NCBI GenBank assembly: GCA_947454215.1
Contig: CANGJN010000018.1
Location: 1 to 8,273, forward strand
DNA: 8,273 nt
Source of the DNA: Neisseriaceae bacterium
GTDB lineage: Bacteria > Pseudomonadota > Gammaproteobacteria > Burkholderiales > UBA11063
Direction of reading: 5' to 3'
The notes beneath the pieces were generated by a model that made no database searches, was not told where the DNA came from, and saw nothing but the letters and a program-made list of their open reading frames with translations. The position numbers were made by a program, and so were the translations under genes. Shown here in pieces: positions 1 to 4,656 of the stretch; positions within the stretch are counted from its first letter, which is position 1, and each line of letters begins with the position of its first letter.

Positions 1-705
1 AATATACCGGATTTTTTGAAGATAGATTGTAATAATGTAAATTATAATGTAAATGATTTTTTACAGTGTAATTTCAAAGAAAATTGTTTAACAAATTTTG
101 AAAATGGCAGTGCTTTTATTTTGTTTATAAATATAAAAATAAATAATCAACATACTAATTTTATTTCAGATAGTGGTATCTTAATATTGTATTTGCAAGT
201 TAGTAAATTTAATGATGGATATAAAATTGATATTATTAATTGGTTAAACTGGATTGACTATCTTACTGCCTCTTTAGAATCAAGTTATCAGTTTATGAAA
301 GATTTTAATAATAATATTGATAAGAAATCTTTTAAATCTATCTCTGATGCTGTATGTTATAAGGCATTTTTCCCTTTGATTTCATATGTTCCTAAAAAAT
401 ATTTGTTAGGAATTTCCCAAGTTTCCATTTATGAAATAATGAGAGTGTTTATTAAACAAAGAGATCCTTTGCAAAAATTTAATAAAGATTTTGCTAGAAA
501 TGTTTATAGTAGGATTAGAACTAATATGAGGAAAACATATAAATTAGAGTACTATGAACCTATAGATATAATAAAAAATAAAGATTTATTGAACATCTCT
601 CATAATGAAAATATTTATATCCGAGATACTTTATTAGAAAAAAATTTAATTTTTAATACAGAACAAGATAAGTTGCTTGATTTTTTTTTCAATCAAGTGA
701 ATTAA
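1..705 (+). CDS. Hypothetical protein, 5' end cut by the window edge
   Basis: The reading frame is open from base 1 to the TAA at 703-705, giving about 234 codons with no in-frame ATG near the left edge. The first usable start, TTG at 16, has no ribosome-binding site, so the real start probably lies outside the window. I do not recognise the family. The visible part is a soluble-looking Asn/Lys/Ile-rich protein. Its N-terminal half alternates hydrophobic and polar stretches. A middle segment rich in aromatic residues (around PLISYVPKKYLLG) leads to a basic stretch (around FARNVYSRIRTNMRKTYK) and an acidic, Asn-rich tail. There is no signal peptide or convincing membrane segment in the visible part. 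The basic stretch could bind nucleic acid, but that is a guess. Codon use matches the other genes. The last codons contain a run of nine T and a 7-bp inverted repeat. A lipoprotein-like ORF starts just after its stop. Confidence 0.6.
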   Translation, partial: NIPDFLKIDCNNVNYNVNDFLQCNFKENCLTNFENGSAFILFINIKINNQHTNFISDSGILILYLQVSKFNDGYKIDIINWLNWIDYLTASLESSYQFMKDFNNNIDKKSFKSISDAVCYKAFFPLISYVPKKYLLGISQVSIYEIMRVFIKQRDPLQKFNKDFARNVYSRIRTNMRKTYKLEYYEPIDIIKNKDLLNISHNENIYIRDTLLEKNLIFNTEQDKLLDFFFNQVN

Positions 706-706
706 T

Positions 707-793
707 ATGTTGTACTTGTCCTTTTTAAAGATTTTAAATCTAATTATAATAGTATCTTGTACTCAGCAAATAGACGATATGATTAACATCTAA
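707..793 (+). pseudogene. Truncated lipoprotein-like ORF (28 codons)
   Basis: An ATG one base after the stop of the preceding gene opens 28 codons that look like a lipoprotein export signal. There is a lysine at residue 8, a hydrophobic core (ILNLIIIV) and a lipobox-like IVSC with the cysteine at residue 18, followed by TQQIDD. The frame then hits TAA. All three forward frames downstream have open stretches of 20-35 codons, but none joins it convincingly, so this is best read as the 5' stub of a decayed lipoprotein gene. No clear Shine-Dalgarno sequence is present, so any translation may have depended on coupling to the upstream gene. In sequence this AT-rich a hydrophobic 28-codon ORF can arise by chance, hence the low confidence. 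Confidence 0.25.
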
Positions 794-1482
794 TTTGTGA
801 AATCTAGCGTACATGTTTTTTAAAGTTAGGGCATGGTGTTATAAAAGAAACAAATACATCCTTACTAAAGACAAATTACGTCGAATATACATATTGTTTT
901 TGTAATAGGTGCAACAAAATTTTTAACTAGCGAATGAGACTGAAAATTTAAAAAAATATCGAGGTGAAAATTATAATTCTATTATCTATTAATTTAAACT
1001 AATTGTTGTAACGATTTCGTAGTAAATTTAAAGAATTTGAATTTATTGTTGTCTAATTATATTAATAAAATCTTTGATGAAATAACAAAATCTCTTCACC
1101 TATTATTGCAAAATATTTCTAATTTTTGCAAAGTATTTTAATTTAAATCAAATTGAAACGCTGTACAATAAAATTTGGCGATCACTATGGTTGATATAAC
1201 TATGATGCAATTTTAAAATTAATTTGCAAAACTAAATATTGTAAGTTAAAATAATGTATGTATGTTAAAATAATAGAGTGAGAATAAATTAAGAAAAAAT
1301 TATTAGCTTTATTAATAGGAGTTGATTATCCTTGCTAATAAAATATTATATATTCCTGAACATTCTATAAAGTCTTCCTAACTAGTGCGGTCCGATCTAA
1401 TTTTTTAAAAAATTCTTAAAATATATCAAGATGGTATAAAGTTGAATCTTAAAAAGCCTAGTAATAATTATAGGAGATTGAT
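794..1482. other. Non-coding gap with no intact gene, possible gene debris
   Basis: I see no intact gene, tRNA signature or terminator here. Stops are dense in all frames. The longest plus-strand open stretch noticed is 998-1138 (47 codons, no start codon; includes NYINKIFDEITKSLHLL). Expected stop density at this base composition makes such a stretch unremarkable. At 1288-1335 the sequence reads IKKKLLALLIGVDYPC, which resembles an N-terminal export signal whose ATG has become ATT. One base-shift later the frame reads LANKILYIPEHSIKSS up to a stop at 1379-1381. Imperfect 20-bp tandem copies lie at 1104-1143 (TTGCAAA core). An exact 11-bp repeat, GTTAAAATAAT, is at 1245 and 1264. A perfect A/T palindrome sits at 1399-1414. 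The pattern fits decayed genes, but none can be named. Confidence 0.5.
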
Positions 1483-1602
1483 ATGCATATAAATTTAGAT
1501 GAAAATAAGATCTATGGCATTTTATTAGTAAAACAAATAGAAGAATGTCAGCAAATTTTAAGTATCTGGATCAAGAGTTTATTGTTTATACCCACTATAT
1601 AA
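1483..1602 (+). CDS. Short ORF (39 aa) with a strong ribosome-binding site, possibly a gene remnant
   Basis: An AGGAG at 1472-1476, six bases before an ATG, is one of the best translation starts in the window. It opens a 39-residue ORF beginning MHINLDENKIYGILL and containing KQIEECQQILSIWIK. I do not recognise it. The first 30 residues look like ordinary soluble protein with an amphipathic helix. The C-terminal LLFIPTI looks like out-of-frame sequence. A second frame overlapping its end stays open from 1565 to a stop at 1649-1651 (VYCLYPLYNLVQLV within it), so the ORF may be the 5' end of a gene broken by a frameshift near 1565-1580. It could equally be a genuine small protein. It lies in a gap that otherwise lacks coding signal. 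Confidence 0.3.
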   Translation: MHINLDENKIYGILLVKQIEECQQILSIWIKSLLFIPTI

Positions 1603-1756
1603 TTTAGTACAACTAGTTAACCTAGACTTTGGCCATTTTTTTAAAATTTAATTTTCCATAAGCATTTATAAGGCATGTTTAGTTTAGAATATTAATTTTT
1701 ATAAAACAAATTAATAAGGCTTAAGTGCAATAAGTAATTATTTTTAAGGTATTTTT
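1603..1756. other. Spacer upstream of galE
   Basis: The 154 bases between the short ORF and galE contain the out-of-frame continuation mentioned for the short ORF (to 1651), then A/T-rich sequence that must carry the galE promoter. Several TATAAA- and TAGAAT-like hexamers occur, but at this base composition none can be singled out as a -10 box. Only a weak AAGG at 1746-1749, seven bases before the galE ATG, serves as ribosome-binding site. Confidence 0.4.
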
Positions 1757-2767
1757 ATGTATGTTTTAGTTACTGGTGGTATTGGTTATATTGGATCTCA
1801 TATAGTTTTAGAATTAATGAAACTTGATATTAAGGTTATTATTATTGATAACTTAAGTAATTCTTCTATAAAAGTATTAGATAGAATAATTATAATAAGC
1901 AATAAGATCCCTTTATTTTTTAATATAGACATCAATGATGAAAATAAATTAGATTGGTTATTTCTAAATTATAAAATATCAACTGTTATACATTTAGCTG
2001 GTTTTAAATCTGTAGGAGATTCAGTAAAAAATCCAATAAATTATTATCATAATAATATCGGAGGAACAATCACTTTACTTACCGTAATGAAAAAATATAA
2101 TGTTTATGATATTATATTTAGTTCATCAGCGACTGTTTATGGAGTAACTAAATTAATGCCCATTTCTGAAAAATGTGCTTTAAATCCAATAAATCCATAT
2201 GGTAAGACAAAGTTGTATATAGAAAATTTATTGCTAGATATTTTTAAATCAAATATCCAATGGAATGTGATTATTTTAAGATATTTTAATCCAGTTGGTG
2301 CTCATAAATCAGGATTAATAGGAGATAACCCTTCTCTTATACCAAATAATCTTATGCCTTATATAACTCAAGTTGCAGTTAAAAAATTAGAAAAACTTTT
2401 TATTTATGGAAAAGATTATAATACCAAAGATGGAACAGGAATTAGAGATTATATTCATGTGGTTGATTTAGCAGTAGGGCATGTAAAAGCTTTATTTTAT
2501 ATGCAGAATAAACATATCTGTGAAATATTTAACTTAGGTACAGGTATAGGATATTCTGTTTTAGAATTGGTTAAAACTTTTGAAGCAGTATCAGGGGTAA
2601 AAATTAATTTTACGTTTGTAGATAGGAGAGCAGGGGATTTGGATATTATTTACGCTGATTCTAGTTTAGCAAGAGAAAAGTTAGAATTTCATCCACAATT
2701 TAATTTAGATGACATGTGTACCGATAGTTGGATATTTCAAAAAAATAATCCTGATGGGTATTTGTAA
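1757..2767 (+). CDS. galE: UDP-glucose 4-epimerase
   Basis: This enzyme interconverts UDP-glucose and UDP-galactose in the cytoplasm using tightly bound NAD. It serves galactose use (Leloir pathway) and galactose supply for LPS or other surface glycans. The 336 residues match the usual length (E. coli about 338) and the protein is complete. The Rossmann motif GGIGYIGSH is at 7-15. The DNLSNSS segment (31-37) binds the NAD ribose. The catalytic SSSATVYG motif (122-129) has Ser124, and the YxxxK pair is Tyr148/Lys152 in NPYGKTK. The family signatures RYFNPVGAH (175-183), GTGIRDYIHVVDLA (226-239), FNLGTG (258-263) and RRAGD (290-294) are present, with the usual NPDGY ending. The ribosome-binding site is weak. 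No galT, galK or glycan cluster is adjacent, and both sides are non-coding, so it appears to be a single-gene unit; a role in surface sugars rather than galactose catabolism is inferred. Confidence 0.96.
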   Translation: MYVLVTGGIGYIGSHIVLELMKLDIKVIIIDNLSNSSIKVLDRIIIISNKIPLFFNIDINDENKLDWLFLNYKISTVIHLAGFKSVGDSVKNPINYYHNNIGGTITLLTVMKKYNVYDIIFSSSATVYGVTKLMPISEKCALNPINPYGKTKLYIENLLLDIFKSNIQWNVIILRYFNPVGAHKSGLIGDNPSLIPNNLMPYITQVAVKKLEKLFIYGKDYNTKDGTGIRDYIHVVDLAVGHVKALFYMQNKHICEIFNLGTGIGYSVLELVKTFEAVSGVKINFTFVDRRAGDLDIIYADSSLAREKLEFHPQFNLDDMCTDSWIFQKNNPDGYL

Positions 2768-3057
2768 AATAATATTGCATTTTATAAATAAACTTTGCTG
2801 GTAAAATATTCTATAAATTATGTTTGAAAGATAGTTATTAACTACCTGTTATACTTTCTTTTAATGAATTAGAAATTTTATTATCTAATAATTATATTTT
2901 TTAAATTTTTTTAGTAACCATATAATAAATCTATAAACATTAAATGGTAAACATATTAAGTTTATTTAAATATAAGTATTACTGTATAGCTATTATATTT
3001 AATTTTTTTAAAAAATTTATAACACTTAAGTCTGCAATAATTTGCTTTATTTTTGAT
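2768..3057. other. Non-coding gap after galE
   Basis: No gene, RNA or strong terminator is visible. A weak A/T-only inverted repeat (TAAAAT / ATTTTA, 8-base loop) follows the galE stop but lacks G+C pairs and a clear T-run. A 20-codon open stretch at 2842-2901 (LPVILSFNELEILLSNNYIF) looks protein-like and may be debris, but is within chance expectation. A perfect T6A6 palindrome lies near 3004-3015. Base composition is even more A/T-rich than in the neighbouring genes. Confidence 0.4.
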
Positions 3058-3331
3058 ATGAAATCAACTATGCTCTAATTTTATTTTTAAGTTTAAGTAT
3101 AGATATTTTAACTCAAGTAAATGCACTACATACATTTAACAATAAAACTTATGAGTTATTGTAAATAATGAAGTTCCTGTTAATATAATAAATCGAATTA
3201 AAACTGATTTAAAACTTTGCAATTTACCTACTTTGTATTTGGATACAATATTTTACTACATCTAAGAAATTCATGTGGGTTTTTATTTTACCGCTACTTT
3301 GGAGGAAATACTTTATATTAAACACCTATAA
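3058..3331 (+). pseudogene. Frameshifted relic of a secreted or periplasmic protein
   Basis: Three open segments join into one plausible protein if two frameshifts and one stop are allowed. ATG at 3058 gives MKSTML and hits a stop. The overlapping frame from 3075 gives LILFLSLSIDILTQVNALH and continues as TFNNKTYELL to a stop at 3162-3164. This resembles an export signal followed by a mature N-terminus. The third frame is open from 3158 (VNNEVPVNIINRIKTDLKL, then CNLPTLYLDTIFYYI), meets TAA at 3263-3265, and resumes as EIHVGFYFTATLEEILYIKH to 3331. Together this is about 90 residues with mixed amino-acid use (Pro, Thr, Cys, His, Asp) rather than only A/T-driven Lys/Asn/Ile. No ribosome-binding site precedes the ATG. 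I cannot name the family. Each segment alone could be chance; the ordered chain with an export-like start is the argument. Confidence 0.35.
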
Positions 3332-3498
3332 TTGTTAATACGATAGATATTAACATTAAATTAGTGTTGTATCCGATTTTTTTAAGATCCAATTGTACAT
3401 AATCTTGATATATTCTAATAATTTTTTTGAAAAAATTAAATGGAACCTTTATGGATTATGATGTGGTTTATAAATTAATTAAAAATAAAGGAGTTATA
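3332..3498. other. Upstream region of the glycosidase-like gene
   Basis: These bases lie between the relic and the chosen start of the next gene. The downstream reading frame is open back to a TTG at 3427 and includes an ATG at 3451, but neither has a Shine-Dalgarno sequence, so 3427-3498 is treated as leader. The stretch presumably carries the promoter. TTGTAC near 3391 and TATTCT-like hexamers are present, but their spacing is too short for a standard sigma-70 promoter. Confidence 0.35.
3487..3493 (+). promoter_or_regulatory. Strong ribosome-binding site that sets the start at 3499
   Basis: AAAGGAG lies five bases before the ATG at 3499. The longer alternatives (TTG 3427, ATG 3451) lack such a site and would place about 24 polar residues before the hydrophobic export signal. 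This supports the 355-residue product. Confidence 0.75.
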
Positions 3499-4566
3499 AT
3501 GGATAGCTTGTTGTTTTTTTTATCATTTTTTTTATTCGTTAATAAAGGTATGTCTTTAAATAACGATCAAATTAAACCAGCAATAAGTGGTATTGTTCTT
3601 ATGGGAAATACTAAGTTTAATATTCACACTAATATTCTACCTAATAATATCGAAGATTATATTAAGGTGAAGAGCATTTGGGATGGTTTAGATGGTGTTG
3701 TTATAAATGTTACATGGAGTCAATTAGAACCAGAAGAGGGGCAATATGATTTTACAGAAATACAAAAATCAATTAATTTTATTAAACTTCACAATAAATC
3801 ATACCCTAATAAATTGTGGTATGCAAAATTAAGAGTATGGTATGGTAATACAGCACCATCATGGTATATTGATGGAAAAAATTATTTTTTAATATCTAGA
3901 GTAATTAGTTTTAAAAACCCTTACCTCTCAAATTCAATAGAATTAAAATATTGGTCTAGTGATTTTATTCAAAAAGCAGCATTACTTAACAATGCTTTAG
4001 CTAGTGCTTATGATAATAATGATATTATTCGAGATGTTTCAATGACTGCTTGCTCATCACTAACTGATGAACCATTTATTAGTCCTGATAATATTAGTTC
4101 AATAACATCAGAAATAAATGAAGGTTATACAAATGAACAATACTTCTCATGTCTATACAATATAGCATTGATTTATAGCGGGTGGCACTCTACTGTGTTA
4201 GATTATAGTATTAATTCATTTCGTTATATTCAACCTAATTTTAGCATTGTTAAAGATATATTATCTTCTTTTTCAATTATTAATCATATTTTAAGTTTAG
4301 GATTACCAAATATTAGATTTGACAATCATGATTTAAAAAGACCATTAAATTCTAGTATTATAAAAATATTAAAATATGAAAACCAATATGTTCCACTTGG
4401 TGGTACAATGCAGATGCAAGGCCCTACTTTTGATCCAAGTGTAGCTATACCGATTGCATTATCTTTTGGAATCTCTTGTGTAGAACTATGGGATAAACAA
4501 ATAATCAATAATAGTGTAACTCAGATGATAGATTGGTCAAATGAATTATCAAAAAATAAAGTATGA
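3499..4566 (+). CDS. Exported TIM-barrel, glycoside-hydrolase-like protein
   Basis: The product is 355 residues from the ATG with a strong ribosome-binding site. It begins with an export signal (hydrophobic core LLFFLSFFLF at about 4-13, possible cleavage near GMS at 17-19), so it should act in the periplasm or outside the cell. The mature part has the layout of a (beta/alpha)8 glycosidase of the GH5/GH35/GH42 type. WDGLDGVVINVTWSQLEPEE (about 61-80) is the typical early barrel strand with the W-x-x-L-E-P signature. LRVWYGNTAPSWY follows at about 111-123. TDEPF at 189-193 offers Glu191 as likely acid/base. VELWD at 328-332 offers Glu329 as likely nucleophile. From memory, the motif set (WDGL, LRVW, CSSLTDEPF, GYT, GW, DNH, ELWD) recalls an uncharacterised family seen in other bacteria, including actinobacteria. 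Both putative catalytic Glu are present, so it is probably active on an unknown sugar substrate. It stands alone between two gaps. Exact family and substrate are inference. Confidence 0.75.
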   Translation: MDSLLFFLSFFLFVNKGMSLNNDQIKPAISGIVLMGNTKFNIHTNILPNNIEDYIKVKSIWDGLDGVVINVTWSQLEPEEGQYDFTEIQKSINFIKLHNKSYPNKLWYAKLRVWYGNTAPSWYIDGKNYFLISRVISFKNPYLSNSIELKYWSSDFIQKAALLNNALASAYDNNDIIRDVSMTACSSLTDEPFISPDNISSITSEINEGYTNEQYFSCLYNIALIYSGWHSTVLDYSINSFRYIQPNFSIVKDILSSFSIINHILSLGLPNIRFDNHDLKRPLNSSIIKILKYENQYVPLGGTMQMQGPTFDPSVAIPIALSFGISCVELWDKQIINNSVTQMIDWSNELSKNKV

Positions 4567-4656
4567 TTATGTAAGTATAAGTATTTATTAATAATATAAA
4601 ATAATACATTATCAAATTGTTAGTTGTTATAGTTAAATTTTAAAGATATAAAGAAT

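Noticed and set aside
676..697. Inverted repeat CTTGATT / AATCAAG as a terminator
   Set aside because: The stem is only 7 bp, lies inside the last codons of the first gene, and the T-run is in the loop instead of after the stem.
998..1141. 47-codon open stretch as a small gene
   Set aside because: No start codon or ribosome-binding site. A stretch of this length is expected somewhere in a 1-kb gap at this stop-codon density.
1104..1143. Tandem 20-bp repeat, considered as a CRISPR or iteron start
   Set aside because: Only two copies with about 15 of 20 matches and no spacer or further units; it is consistent with a chance or slippage duplication.
1288..1338. KKKLLALLIGVDYPC as the N-terminus of a caspase-like protein
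   Set aside because: The LLIGVDYP string recalls caspase-family starts, but there is no start codon, the frame ends at once, and no downstream His/Cys motif was found.
3427..3498. Longer N-terminus of the glycosidase-like protein from TTG at 3427 or ATG at 3451
   Set aside because: Neither start has a Shine-Dalgarno sequence, and both would bury the export signal behind polar residues. The ATG at 3499 has AAAGGAG five bases upstream.
4326..4508. 60-codon minus-strand ORF inside the glycosidase-like gene
   Set aside because: It lies wholly within a well-supported plus-strand gene, has no ribosome-binding site and encodes nothing recognisable; it is a shadow ORF.
4624..4652. TTGTTA - 17 bp - TATAAA as a polA promoter
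   Set aside because: Hexamers and spacing look right, but the transcript would begin at or after the polA ATG, leaving no leader. At this A/T content such matches are common.
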